This document shows, piece after piece, positions 1-11,896 of a stretch of 64,000 nucleotides of DNA. The notes under the pieces were generated by a model that made no database searches, was not told the origin of the DNA, and saw only the letters and a list, made by a program, of their open reading frames with translations. Position 1 is the stretch's first letter; every line of letters begins with the position of its first letter. The DNA comes from Agrocybe praecox (taxonomy: Eukaryota; Basidiomycota; Agaricomycetes; Agaricales; Agrocybaceae): NCBI GenBank assembly GCA_964017145.1, contig OZ024844.1, positions 744,001 to 808,000 of the forward strand. Direction: 5' to 3'. The position numbers and the translations under genes are program-made.

Positions 1-1179
1 CATCTAGTACCCCGAAATATGTCAGTAGGCAATAGTGTTAGACTGTCAATCACGTACAAGTGGTAAGGATGGGTGCTGAAATAGCTTCTTTCCATCGACA
101 ACATAATTTGGAAATAAAAGAGGTGGAAATTTTGTATACTTTGGGGCGTTATTTCGGCCAGGTGATGTGACTTTGAGAAGCTTGTCAAATTCTACACGGT
201 GGATTGATGCAACTGACGGGTCGTTATAAGCTCTCTGGTCTCTCCCAAAAATTCTTCCAGCTGTCGTATATCGGAGGCTGTGAAGAAGAGTGCGACGCAG
301 GCCATCTAATTTTTCTGTGAACTGGAATACAAGGCGAGATTGGTAAGTATTTATAATCAAATTGTATGTTAAAGATACAAAAACTTACCACATCACGGAA
401 TTGTGGTAAATTCTCCAGCATATCATGTAATGATTCGGGTAGATAATGGTAGAGCTCGTCGACTAAGCCCTGCATCGCATTTTCGGAGGTATCCCAACGA
501 TTGTTGCTGTCGAAAGTAATAGTTCCGTCTGGATATGGTTGAAGAAAGGCAGCCTTTGGAACGTAGATCTCATTCATTACCATAAACCGGCGTGCATGAA
601 TCACAACAAGGTCTCGGTGAGTACCAAGCATTGCCTCCTTGGCAGATCGGTTTGCAGTCGCGTTATCTGATGCTGACTTTCCTTTCGATTTCTGATCCCG
701 TAATAGTGTTTTATATTTAGTTTCAAGCTCAGAATATTTCAAGTTCACCGCACGAATATCATTTTTAAGTCGAATGACTTCTTGCTGTGCCCGACTTAGT
801 GCCATCTAATAAGAAAATGCTGTGAGTCGGAATCAAAGGTCTTTGAGTAGAAAATTTAGATTCATACATGAAGAGTATTCCAATCAGACTCGGAACGTGC
901 TTGAGCACCAGCCGCACCACTTCGATGAGCGGCAGTAACGGGTCCACTAGCTGTACGTGTGGGCTGAGACCGAGCAGCCTGGCCAGTAGATGGTAAGTGG
1001 TTGGGTATAGCTCCACGAGTAGGATTTAATCGATGCTGGTTACTAGGCAATGTTATTGTAGATGGAAGATCTGATTCGGATGAACTATTAGTGCCCGGAG
1101 AAATACCGGCATTGATGTCAATATATTCATTATCGGAGGTGTTGGCATGAGACTGAGTAAGACGGAAGCGTGGAGGCAT
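1..1179 (-). CDS. Second ORF of the Plavaka element, coiled-coil protein, partial
   Basis: The gene starts at 1179 and runs out of the window at base 1. Exons read as 1179-868, 805-389, 321-58, then 3-1, with GT-AG introns of about 55-70 nt. The first exon is Ser/Thr/Pro-rich and looks disordered. The second begins with a charged helical stretch (RAQQEVIRLKND...), probably a coiled coil. A Tyr/Leu-rich region follows, ending in TTAGRIFGRDQ. I do not recognise the family. It lies 270 bp beyond the transposase stop on the same strand, so it is probably carried by the transposon as an accessory gene. A cut-off host gene is less likely but possible, because the other copy of this part is outside the window. 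Confidence 0.6.
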
Positions 1180-1449
1180 TGGATGTTAAATCTGAGGTAT
1201 AGCTACTTTCGAAAAGTGAAGATTGCCACTACTACTGTTGCATAGATCATGCATCTTATATACAGAAATTAGTGATGATGAGATCGAGAATTTCGGGCTA
1301 CGTCATATACAGCATTTCTCATCGGAAGGATAATGGTCGGATTAATCTAGGATGGTGTTGCACAGTGACATCATAGATAAGATAAGAATAACTACATCAT
1401 TGATTATCCTGTTTCTTATTTTTCCGAATCCAAATAAAAACATAGATAT

Positions 1450-4400
1450 TTATAGAGTACTCTTCAAATCCTGTACTCGAAATGCTATGTCAGCATCGAG
1501 AACATCAAACACCAGTGTGTGATCTGGTTTGTCATATGCTGGGACTACAACTGCACCACGAATAATTGACTGTGCCCACACAAATTCCATTTGTGACTCC
1601 TTGCGCTGTTGTAGTCGGAAAAACCCAAGGTCCTTGTCCTTTTTTTGTAAAGTGGCTGAAACTGAAGTCATCGTATCAAATGCGCGCACCAGTGCAACAG
1701 CATACTCAGTTCCACTGAGCATGACTGTAAACACAAGGTAGAGCTGGGCAAATACATTGCCATCAACAGTATTCAGTAAGACACAATCATATCGTGGCTG
1801 TCCATAATGTTTTGGACTGCATCGTAAATAGTCGGTGTTTGTTTTCCATGTTATGCGTGACTCGTACTGGACTTTGAGAAATCGAAATTCTGTAATCTAT
1901 CAGAGAAATTGAGCATTAAATAGCACAGATAGAGAAAACCTTAATGTACCTTATGATCAGAGGATAGTTGGATATTAATATCTTCTGGTACGGGAATCTT
2001 TAAAACCGGGAGCTCTGATTTGAAAAATTCTATGAGCTTTTTGCCACTGAAATAAGTGTGTGTATCTTTGATTGATCCAATTTTTGAAGGCTTCTGGGGT
2101 GAACCAAGATAAATATTGTCAAATTTTCTGGTTGTTTTTTTCTGGGAAGTGGCATCATTCTTGGTAGAATCATTTTCATCTTCTGAGTCCTCAGCTGTTG
2201 TGTTCTTTTTTTGTGAACGTTTTACAGCTTGCTCATCCATTGTGTCGATTAGAGCCTGAATATAACGAGAGGCATACAGCCATTCATCAGCTCGTAGTAT
2301 CTATGAATAATATGTACATAAGCCAAGATTAAAATCTAAAATTAACTTAAACTACTTACCTGTTCAGCATACTCTCTGAAATTTGAGCGTAGATTGTATG
2401 AGTCCTTGAGCGGTCCATGCATGCCCTCATTTATTTTTGTATCATAGTTCCGAGTAACTCCTTTAGCGAGAATGTCAGAAAATAAATGACAGTGCATATG
2501 ATTTTTAGGAAAATTCCAGTTCTTTGGTTTGGCATGATGCCTGGTTGCCTGGATATATTCCTTTATATTATTAGTATATATATCCCATAAATCTATTTAA
2601 ATTTTAATAAATACCTCCATAATATCAGCATATGTGTTCAGAGCTTTTTGTCCATCTTCTAAGGTAACAGATGTGTGCACCTCCAATGAGGCATACAAAT
2701 CAAGGACTAAATATGCACGAAGAAGGCGGAGTAAAATATACTCCTCAGTGGTTTTTTGTGACCCGAATATATCATGCACAATAAAGAGTGAGATCTATAT
2801 ATGTAATGCTAAATTAAAATTTTCCAAATTTCAGATTTACAAATACCTTAAGCATATCTTCAAATTTGTTTGCGTCTGAGAAGTGCACTCCTACTATTGA
2901 GTCAAAATGAATCAATCCTCTCCAGCGTGGAAATTCCTCTGCTCTAAAAACCAAGTAAGTAAGAAAATTATAATATCAGTTTCAATGACTAAACCTGTTG
3001 TCAACAATATTTATCGACTTTCTTCCACTTTTAGTAATATATGTTTCAAGTATTGGCTTTATGTGTTTTCCTCCTAAACCATGTGCATAATTATGCATTC
3101 GGTCAAATGATAGTGCTTTGAATGGATCAGAATTTTCAACAGTCCAAAAAGCATTCTAAAGTGAATTGATCATAATTGGATCATAAAGTAAAACTTTATA
3201 AATAAATTTGGATAATTAAAAACAAATAATTCATACCTCAAGTCGACGCAAACCTAGTTGTTGAAGTTGAGCCTCTGATTTACTTGGCTTGACTTGCATT
3301 GCTGCATGTATTATTTCTTGTGTATCATCAACATCGCGTGGCTCAGCTTGATATGTTTGGTCGTGTTGAAAAGCATTTGGAATTAAGCAAACGGGACATG
3401 GGCATTCTCCATTCAATCCACGAGTAAGAGCCATGACACATCTACATTATGAATTGATAAATCAAAAAATATCTCTTAGCAATAATGACTTACTGTTCTT
3501 CATAATCAGCTGAAAGAATAACAATGAAGGGAAATAGATGTCGGACAATTTTGTCGCCACATTCAACATAAAAACCTGTTTTTGAATGCTCTTTTATACT
3601 TTCGAGAAGCTTTCGGAATGAGTCATGCCAAACTACACGTTTATAGTCAACGTATGCAGTCTTCCCTGATTTATCCTCTTCATCGGATGTCTAAGAAAAT
3701 TATATCATCAATAATAAAGGCTGATTAAAATTTAATCTTACAACAGGAAGCCATCCTACTACCCGTCCCCCACCAATTGTGTTATTTCCATTCCGTATCT
3801 CAGCTGGAAGATTGGCTAAACGTGCAATAATAGGATATCCTTTTGAGGTACCAAAGGAAGACAGCTTGGTCTTATCAGCAAAGAGAATAAACCCAAAGGG
3901 CTTCCCATCCGGTGCTATTAAAGTCTATTTTTTAATGGAAATATTGGTTTTTATTCACCGTAACACGTCAAACAACCTACCTGAACTTCCCAGAATCGGT
4001 CAGCTGTCCAAGGCTCATGTATAAAACGAATACATTCTTTTCCATCAAATTTCTCGAGTTTTCGTGCATCCCAAACAAAATGATCAGCAAGTAAAGGATT
4101 TTGAATGGTGTCGATAGCCCACTGCCAAAGATCACGGCACCAAAAATTCAATTCAGGTGCTTCTTCGTTATCCACAGTTTTGAAATTATAAGGAGTACTG
4201 AGAGTGTATTTTTGAAACTAAGATTACATTAGAACATGCGACGAGGACGATATAATAATTTACGAGGTACCGGTGTCAACATTGAAGATGCAGTGTCCCA
4301 GAGTTGGTGGATATCTCGGTGACTACTTAAATGAAATGAGTCTGGTGACTGGATACACTCCTTGATTGCCCCACAGAGAGTATCCATTTGTTTTGAAGTG

Positions 4401-5145
4401 AGACACGCCTCAATTGCAAGCTGTGCAAGCTGGAAGTCGACCCGAGATTGAAATGGGCGCCATGGTTCTGATATTTCGGGAATGGATGACGACTGCGATG
4501 TATGCTCGCGATATTCACCAAAGGCCTCAACCTTAATACCACGCCCGCTGGCAGGGTGATATTCAGTGCGGATGGTATCAATTTCGGGGGTGGCGGCTAT
4601 TTAAAACGGACAAAATAAGTATGTCCGCAAAGAGATGATTTTCGAAAATGTGCTTACCTTTCGAAGTTGAGCCCCCACCATCTCTAGCCGAAGTCTGCTC
4701 AGGTGGTCGCCCAATCTCTTCCGATGGTACTGGTGTTTCATCACTGATAGCGGCGCTGCTCGCTTGTGACACAGACGCCGATGGTGGGGGGACAGTTGAT
4801 ACCTTTCTGTGAGACACTGCGTGCGTCCCACGTAGTGATGGGTCCTCCCATGCTGGTTGCTTTCGTGAACGTTGATTTCGGATGGGAACAGCTTTATCTA
4901 GGTATAGATAAGATACACATCAGTACACGGCAGGGAACTTTGAGACTTTGACACATACCAAGATCCCTCTGCATTTGTGCCTCCTCCCGCCTTTTGATAA
5001 ATTGTTCCGACATCCTATTCTCCTCGAGTTTCCTCGCACAGTGTCGCCGGTGAGCACTAAGACCGCCAGCTTTGGGAAAAGATCGGGAGCAGTTGCCGCA
5101 TGTGAACTGCTGGGGATCTGCGGAAGCCGATGATTGGAAATTCAT
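1450..5145 (-). CDS. Plavaka-family transposase with N-terminal C2H2 zinc finger
   Basis: DNA transposase of the Plavaka (CMC) group common in agaricomycetes. Translation starts at 5145. Residues about 16-37 form a C2H2 finger (CGNCSRSFPKAGGLSAHRRHC), followed by a Lys/Arg/Glu-rich helix and a Ser/Pro linker. Later exons carry family-typical segments: FWCRDLWQWA near 4140, PWTADRFWEVQ near 3990, FADKTKLSSFGTSKGYPI near 3860, the Cys cluster CPCPVCLIPNAF near 3400, DRMHNYAHGLGGKH near 3090, and the C-terminal SIIRGAVVVP then DVLDADIAFRV before the stop at 1450. At least ten short introns interrupt it. I saw no stop inside the exons I spliced, so the copy may be active. Exon ends between 1735 and 2900 were not all fixed. 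Confidence 0.85.
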
Positions 5146-5290
5146 AGTGCCAATAAATAGGGAATGGGTTCGAAAAACGTATGGTACAGCTATAGAGATG
5201 TAGTGGGGGACGCAAACGATGGGTTGACAGTCGCATCGGAACGTTGATTCGCGCTTGTGACATCAACAGGCACGCCACGTGTTGTAACGG

Positions 5291-5347
5291 CTGGTTATAA
5301 TAAGCCGGGCTGGTTGTAATAAGCCGAGCTCGTTGCAACAAGCCGGG
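5291..5347 (-). repeat. Three subterminal 19-bp tandem repeats of the left Plavaka copy
   Basis: Three back-to-back 19-mers of the form C(C/T)CGGCTT(A/G)TT(A/G)(C/T)AAC(C/G)AG lie about 80 bp inside the transposon end. Subterminal repeats of this kind are usual transposase binding sites in CACTA-like elements; binding here is inferred. Confidence 0.7.
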
Positions 5348-5410
5348 GTTGCCGTACCTTATTATAACATACAAATAACGAGCATTTAACTGCCGGCCGT
5401 GATAACGCGT

Positions 5411-5428
5411 CACGGAAATTTCCGACAT
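5411..5428. repeat. Terminal palindrome of the left Plavaka copy
   Basis: The element end carries the perfect 12-bp palindrome CGGAAATTTCCG, followed inward by ACGCGT. At the junction with flanking DNA, 5424-5433 also form a palindrome (GACATATGTC), so the exact cut position is uncertain by a few bases. Confidence 0.6.
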
Positions 5429-7359
5429 ATGTCAAGAATTGATGGTGGTTCTGTAATGGTAATAGTGGTTCAGCACGGAAAGTCACGATCAAGTCTTCAC
5501 ATACTCACATACAGAGAGCGTCTGATCGACGGGGTCCAATGGACCAGACCTGGACTGGAACTTGGACCCAAGTCCGGTGTTGGTCTCTCCGTCACTTCGA
5601 GTCCGACGCATTGATGGAGTGACAGTCATTGAGAATATTTTGGACGCCTGCCGTACGGAGTCAGGGAAACTTTTTTGAGAGAGCTTTAAAAGTGGTCCTA
5701 AATACCTCCTGAAGCCTACCACTAATTCTCAGTAGGAATGACTAGTTATCCCTACTTGACAGCCTGATTGGAAAGATGTTGCAGTTTATTCTTGAATCGT
5801 AGGTGCTTTGTCTATGCCGTGGACCCATATGCAGTGCCGCTGGGATTTCGAAGTGATTGAGGGACGGCACGCGGCACGGTGTGGCTCGAACAGGTAAGAT
5901 GTGTAGTGCGCGGTCGAGCGGCAGGTCGACACCAAATCTATGTATTGTCCAAGGGGGTGTCACCCCTGGGGATCAAGAAAATTCTAGAGGTCTGACTGAG
6001 GCTTATCAGACGTCCATATTTCAGGTCCAAACCTGGTATAACTGAGGGCGGAGTAGTGTCTGACGTGCTGTTAGGTGGTCCAGGCTGGAGGTACGTCCAA
6101 AGTTTGAGGTCCAAGTAACCCCATCGATCCGACTTTCTGCAGTATATACAAGCACGGAATGAAGTTGAGCGTGGATCACAAGATGACTGGATTTCGGAAA
6201 TTGCAGTTAACGGGGATGTATGGCCCGAGACCGTCTATAGAAAATACCGGAAAGGTTGGAAGCCTAAAAAGCGTAGAAAAGGGGAAGCACTTACTTTCCT
6301 ACTTCAAGACCAAGGCAATTTAATGTTGAGTACAATGAAGATAAGTTGGGGATCCATTCATTCTGTTCGTGCACCTGGGTCCTGAGAGAAAAATCACTTC
6401 CCTTCGAGGAGAGAGAAAACAGAAAGGAAATGCTGGGCGTCTATGCTTGCTATGAGCTCATGACGACAGGCGCTTGTCATCCTCAGCCAGAAACACTGGT
6501 CCTTCCGAATAACAAGCCGAAAGAGTATACCTGGAAAACATGAGGCTATCAGCTGCGCACTTCAATACATTACAACGCTTTTCGACAGGCCAAGTTCATT
6601 CAGTTTGTTCAGCTTCATTCCAGATAGTGACAACCTTTCCGGAGACCAAGACCAAATTTAAATGGTTCCCTATGAGTAATACTTGGAAAACATGAGGCAG
6701 AGATACGCTGCCGAGAGTTCAGACGCATAACGTCCTAGACGGCGAGATTTTTTTGACGTTTGTGGTCGGGGTGACGGCCGAAATGAGAAATCCATAGGAA
6801 CATAGCCTCACTGCCTGGGTCGATCAGATAGGTTTTTATATTGCGATTTCTGTGCTTTCTTCAGCAGTTGTTTCCTAGGGACAATGTAGGATAAAATGGA
6901 AAGAGAGAATGGAAAGGAAAGTTGCTGGTGCAGGCCAGCCAGCAGCACCGTGACCAAACACGGACAGACAATACTTCGACAACGTCAAGCCAAGGCCGAC
7001 TTTCGGTTTCTCCTTTCTCGGAACCGACTCGGAATCACATATATATGCCGCAAAATGACAGATGCCCTCATACTTCTGGATCCCTGGACAAGATATTGTA
7101 TACTGCCAACACTGTTTTTCTGACTCTTGAAGCCTTGAGGTCCAACAATCGGGTAAATTTTCTCGAGTCACGACTTGTGCGATGATGATGACGATGATGA
7201 TGATGCTCTAAGCTGATTATTTGTCTCTTTTGTTCCTCTCAACAGAACGTATAATCTTAACTTTGGGGCTTATCTATCATATCACTCCTTGTACATCGAA
7301 CCTTCCTGTTGAAATTATCCCTCACTCTTCAATAAATCGAGAGAAACGATATATCTAGA
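5429..7359. other. Gene-poor spacer with GGTCCA-rich stretch and non-coding ORF remnants
   Basis: No recognisable gene. Between about 5530 and 6115 the motif GGTCCA or its complement occurs at least seven times, sometimes as small palindromes, suggesting a degraded repeat. A 70-80 codon open frame without ATG runs through about 6120-6370 (ending PKKRRKG...) and a 65-codon ORF follows at 6346-6543; neither matches a family I know. A GAT trinucleotide tract lies at 7181-7205, in the promoter region of the next gene. Confidence 0.5.
7181..7205. repeat. GAT/ATG trinucleotide microsatellite
   Basis: About eight GAT units with one GAC interruption, 155 bp upstream of the PRO1 start codon. Confidence 0.8.
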
Positions 7360-9063
7360 ATGTTGGAAAACATCGAAGAACTACGGAAAGGGGTACCCCC
7401 GCGTACAATTGTCATCAAACTAGGTGTGATATCATCTGTTTCCTGTTTTACTTCGATTGATGTGTTGATCCAATCCCAAGGTACATCCTCCATCGTTCAT
7501 GAAACGACCCACCAACCGCTCCTTTCCACCCTTTCGTCAATCGTCGAGACAGTCAATGAGCTCCAGCGACTAGGACACAAAGTTGTCCTGGTCAGTTCAG
7601 GAGCTATAGGTGTCGGTCTCAAGCGTATGGATATGGATAAGCGCCCGACGAACCTTGCTGGGAAACAGGCTTTGGCTGCCATTGGACAGGGAAGACTGAT
7701 TGCTCTGTGGGATAACCTGTTCGGGCAGCTGGAGACCCCGATCGCGCAAGTGTTGTTGACGAGAGGAGATATTTCCGATGTGAGCTCCTTGTTCGCTAGT
7801 TTTCTTGTTATGCAATGCTTATTTTCCTGGCAGAGAACGAGATATATCAACGCAGTCAACACTTTCAAGAAGCTGTTGGAGATGGGCGTCGTCCCGATCG
7901 TGAATGAGAATGATACGGTGTCCGTTAGCGTGAGTCAACCCTAGTATGCCTTGGATATTTCTCATTCACGACTCTAGGAAATCAAATTTGGTGATAACGA
8001 TACCTTATCCGCAATCACTGCCTCTATGATCCAAGCCGATTACCTCTTCCTACTAACGGACGTCGATGGACTGTACACTTCCAATCCAAGAAAAGACCCC
8101 GACGCGAAGCAGATTGAGCTCGTTGATTCTGTAGCTGATATTCGTGGACAAGGTGCGGCGTCGTCTTTCTCATCGGATAGCACGTCATTCTTACCGGTTT
8201 CATAGTGAGCACTACCACACTAGGTTCAAATCTAGGAACAGGAGGGATGGAGACGAAGCTCATTGCAGCAGAAATTTCGACAGCTGCGGGTGTTACGACG
8301 GTTATTACGTCCAGCAAGCACCCTGGAAACATATTCGAGATCATCGAGTACGATATGTATGTTACGAGGGCCGAAAGTGCCAACCCACCGAAGCTACCGC
8401 GTCCTCCGCATACAGTGTTTACCGCCTCGTCCGAACCCGTACGGGACCTCAAGTCATGGACTTCACACACGCTGAATCCGTCAGGAAGCGTGGTGATCAC
8501 AGCAGGAGCTTACCATATCCTGTCGAAGAAAGACAGCGGCGGAATGCTACTCGCTGCTGGTGTCGTAGGCGTCATTGGAGTTTTTGCGGCTGGGCAGGCG
8601 GTGCGCATTGCCGTCATGAAGAAAGGGCTGTATGAGGAGGAGAATGAAGAGGAGCTGGAAGAAGAGATGACGGCGTATCTGAACTCTTTGGGCAGTAGGA
8701 CGCCAAGCGGGTATACTTCGACGTTTGATAAGGAGGAAGATCCGGAGTCAGAGTTGGGCAGGGCAGGGATCAGCGGTTGGAGGCCGTACAGCTACGATAT
8801 CAATGGAAATGGGGTGCACGGGAATGGGAAGGTGGAAGAGATCAAGAATGAAGATGTGACAGAAGTTGGGAGGGGTTTGGCCAATTATAATTCAGCGCAG
8901 ATCATGGCTGTTAAAGGGTTGAATAGGTGGGTGACGAATCGATGCCGCCTTGAGAGTGAATGATGATGTTGACGTCCTTTTTAGTGTGTTCTTGCCTCAT
9001 GTGCTGGGCTATGCGGATTCGGAGTATGTGGTTGAGAATCTTACGATTCGGGTACCTGCATAA
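7360..9063 (+). CDS. PRO1: Glutamate 5-kinase (gamma-glutamyl kinase), proline biosynthesis
   Basis: Catalyses ATP-dependent phosphorylation of L-glutamate to glutamyl 5-phosphate, the first committed step of proline synthesis in the cytosol. Exons 7360-7423, 7481-7779, 7834-7929, 7978-8152, 8206-8926 and 8985-9063 give 477 residues. The amino-acid kinase domain shows IVIKLGTSS at the start, [42 protein letters not shown] and GTGGMETK. The C-terminal PUA-like domain is split by a long acidic insertion (about residues 360-425, [11 protein letters not shown]) before [11 protein letters not shown] and [11 protein letters not shown]. Fungal PRO1 normally carries such an extended PUA region; yeast Pro1 is 428 residues. 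The next gene, PRS, lies downstream on the same strand. Confidence 0.95.
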
Positions 9064-10430
9064 GGGGCTCCTTACGCCGTTACCCCATGCACACGACCAT
9101 ATATAATATGACTTATTCTAATCTCTACTCATGTCCAAGACGGCTGAAGGGCTAATTTATAGCAACCTTCCTCAGCGACATAATTCTTTTGCGGCCAATC
9201 CGTAACGAGGACATTTTTGGTGTGAAAGTGAATACTCAGCAAATCACATCCTTGAAACATAGCATGTGTACATGTAACTGTCGAACAGGTACATAATGAT
9301 GTGACGAGAGAAGAGAAGACTGCCCATGAAGATCACAAGTTCGAGACCAAGGTTAGACTCTCCAACTCTGCGGCGAAGACCTGGTACATGGGAAGTACCA
9401 TACTTATTCGTGGCAATTCACTGCTCGTGAAAAGTAGATTATTTTCTCCTCAACATCAAGAGTCAAGGCAACCCTTGCATTCCCCATCTCCAGCGATTCA
9501 ACTCTCTCCAAAGCCAATTTCGTTGACACGTGACTATTATTAACGACGCGACGCGATATTAAGATCTAGCGCTCTCCTGGTGGCCTGGAATGCAAAAAAA
9601 AAACATGCCCAAAATTTCAAAGAAGAGTTAGCAAATGACAGGGCTTACAAACGAAATGGAGGGAAGATTCGCACCATCATAACAGAAACAGTACGCCCTA
9701 GTACTCGGCAAGTAACTTTTGAGCCGAAATTATGAGAATTTTACATAACCTTCCCAGAAATTGAACTTCGTTTAATGCTTCAACAGTCGACTGTACACGC
9801 AACCCATCGGACATACCTATTTCAAGCAAATAGTACGAGCATTTCGATCCAATTCTCCGGGAAGGCTTTGAACGAGAATAAGGGACAGTATAAGTCATCG
9901 AAACAACCTTCTTCATGATCGCTTTTTCATTTCACCGAGAGCAAAGTTGCTTACTATGTTAAGTATAATAGGTGCCAGCTGGCGAGCTGAAGTTGCTCAG
10001 TTAGTATATATTTCTTTTTCTATTTCTATTATATACATACGAAGCCAACGGGAGATGACCCTAGCGTCGGTAAATGCTCACGGGTTTCAAGTATGTAAAA
10101 GGCTATTTGAGGGCGCAGATATTTACCCATCGTTTACTGGGAGTCTTGGAAGTTGGAACGTTCGTGGCTGACAGCACCGGGGTCCGTATGACCCAAAAAG
10201 GAAGGAAAAAGAAGAAACCTCTGCCGGCAATCTGGAACCGGTGGCTGTGAAGGTTATTTGCGGGCCAAACAAGAGCGATTCTGTGATAATTTTTAGTTTC
10301 CGTGATCTTTTTTCCTTTTTCTTTCTTTCCTCTCTTCTTTGTACTAAACTCCTTTCTCTCCTTTCTTTCTCTTCACTTCATGCTATAGTTTATATATCCT
10401 CTTTTTATTATTACTGCAATCCACTCGGCC
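9064..10430. other. Intergenic spacer between PRO1 and PRS
   Basis: No convincing coding region; the ORFs here are short and lack splice support. The last 130 bp carry a strong pyrimidine tract, annotated separately. Confidence 0.5.
10304..10380 (+). promoter_or_regulatory. CT-rich tract upstream of the PRPP synthetase start
   Basis: Nearly uninterrupted C and T on the plus strand from about 125 to 50 bp before the start codon. CT blocks just upstream of transcription starts are common in promoters of well-expressed fungal housekeeping genes; the role here is inferred. Confidence 0.5.
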
Positions 10431-11896
10431 ATGTATCACAACAATTCTATCAGGATTCTTGCAGGTGTGTTTCACCAACGTCTCGCAATGAGAAATAACC
10501 CCTGATTCACCCTCGTCGTCGTTGTTTCTTACAGGGAATAGCCACCCCGAGCTCGCCCAAGCTGTGGCCGAGCGGTGAGCTGCATTCTCCATGAGTTGCG
10601 CTCATGGCGCATAGGAACTAGTGATTCACATCGCCCACCCAGACTTAACGTTCCCCTCGTGCCAGTCACCGTCAAAAAATTCTCCAACGGAGAAATCAAC
10701 GTCAAAATCTCAGAGTCCGTGCGGGACGAGGATGTTTTCATCATCCAAACAGGGTGCAACGACGTCAATGACAACTTTATGGAGCTCCTCATCCTCATCT
10801 CCGCATGCAAGACTGCCAGCGCAAGGAGGATTACGGCTGTGATTCCGTGTTACCCCTATGCGAGACAAGACAAGAAGGACAAGAGTCGTGCACCCATAAC
10901 CTCCAAGCTCGTCGCTAACATGCTCGTCGTCGCTGGCTGTGATCATGTGATTACGATAGACTTGCATGCAAGCCAGATCCAGGGTTTCTTTGATATTCCT
11001 GTTGACAATTTATGGTCTGAACCGCTCATGATTGGCTACGTTAAGCGTCACATCGCAGGTTGGAAGGATGGGATCATTGTCAGTCCGGATGCTGGAGGTG
11101 CTAAACGGTGCGTATAACCCTAACCTTTTTTACGATGGCCTTCTTTTTCCCTGTGTTGGAGTATTGGAGTACTTCGCTTGTGATCTTTATTTGTTTCTTT
11201 TTCTTATACTTTGGTCTATGAAGTGCGACCGCTATGGCAGACAAACTGGGTGTCGAATTCGCCATCATCCATAGGAAACGGAATGGCAGGTCACTCTCAG
11301 CTCCGGAGCACATGGAGATTCTTGTTGGCGATGTGAAAGACAAGGTATGTGTGAATTGCCCTGCTGGATTTGTCCATCTCTCATGTCTATTTTTTATACT
11401 GCTTTTAAGGTTGCTATTCTTGTCGATGATATGATCGATACTGGAAATACTCTAGCCCTTGCGGCGAAAACGCTCCATGAGAAAGGTGCAAAGGCGATCT
11501 ATGCTCTCATTTCGCATGGTACGAAGTTTGAAACTTTTCGAACGTGTTTCTATTACTAATGATCGTTATTGTCACAGGTCTCCTATCGGAAACCAACATG
11601 AGCATGATCGAAGGGTTGCCGATAGAATTGCTGGTGGTACGTTTTCTCATGTCTATCTCCGTCGTCGCGCATCTCCATCGCCGTGTCCGCTCTAACGTTC
11701 AAAATATTGACGTTCTCTGTACCTTCAGGTGACCAACACCATCCCGCAAGGACAACACCAAAATCTCTGCAAGAAACTGGTGACAATCGATGTCAGTCCA
11801 ACGATCGCAGAGAGTATTCGCCGTACCCACAATGGCGAGAGTATCAGTTTACTTTTCGGAGAGTGGGCTGAGACCTCAGGCGTTGAGGTTATCTGA
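10431..11896 (+). CDS. PRS: Ribose-phosphate pyrophosphokinase (PRPP synthetase)
   Basis: Makes phosphoribosyl pyrophosphate from ribose 5-phosphate and ATP, feeding purine, pyrimidine, NAD, His and Trp synthesis. Exons 10431-10464, 10535-10574, 10643-11107, 11224-11344, 11410-11518, 11578-11636 and 11729-11896 sum to 996 nt (331 residues), the usual length. Visible motifs: GNSHPELA near the N-terminus, [26 protein letters not shown], the divalent-metal and PRPP loop [28 protein letters not shown], the phosphate-binding [10 protein letters not shown], and the end [14 protein letters not shown]. The start at 10431 is set by splicing the 11-codon first exon ([11 protein letters not shown]) in frame to GNSHPELA. 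Fungi have several PRS paralogues; I cannot say which one this is. Confidence 0.95.

Larger units (their letters stand above)
1..5428 (-). mobile_element. Plavaka-type (CMC/CACTA-like) DNA transposon, 5' end at 5428, 3' end outside window
   Basis: The element reads on the minus strand. Its outer 5' boundary is placed at 5428 because the reverse complement of 5428-3579 matches 62151-64000 without a gap, and similarity stops abruptly at that base in both copies. It contains a terminal palindrome, three subterminal 19-bp repeats, a transposase gene (1450-5145) and a second gene (1179 down to the window edge). I found no matching inverted terminus in the first 60 bases, so the 3' end lies outside. 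The classification rests on the transposase, not on a demonstrated target-site duplication. Confidence 0.85.

Noticed and set aside
5057..5428. 123-codon ORF at the transposon end (also 62151-62522)
   Set aside because: Overlaps the transposase start in another frame and includes the terminal palindrome and subterminal repeats, so it is a chance open frame.
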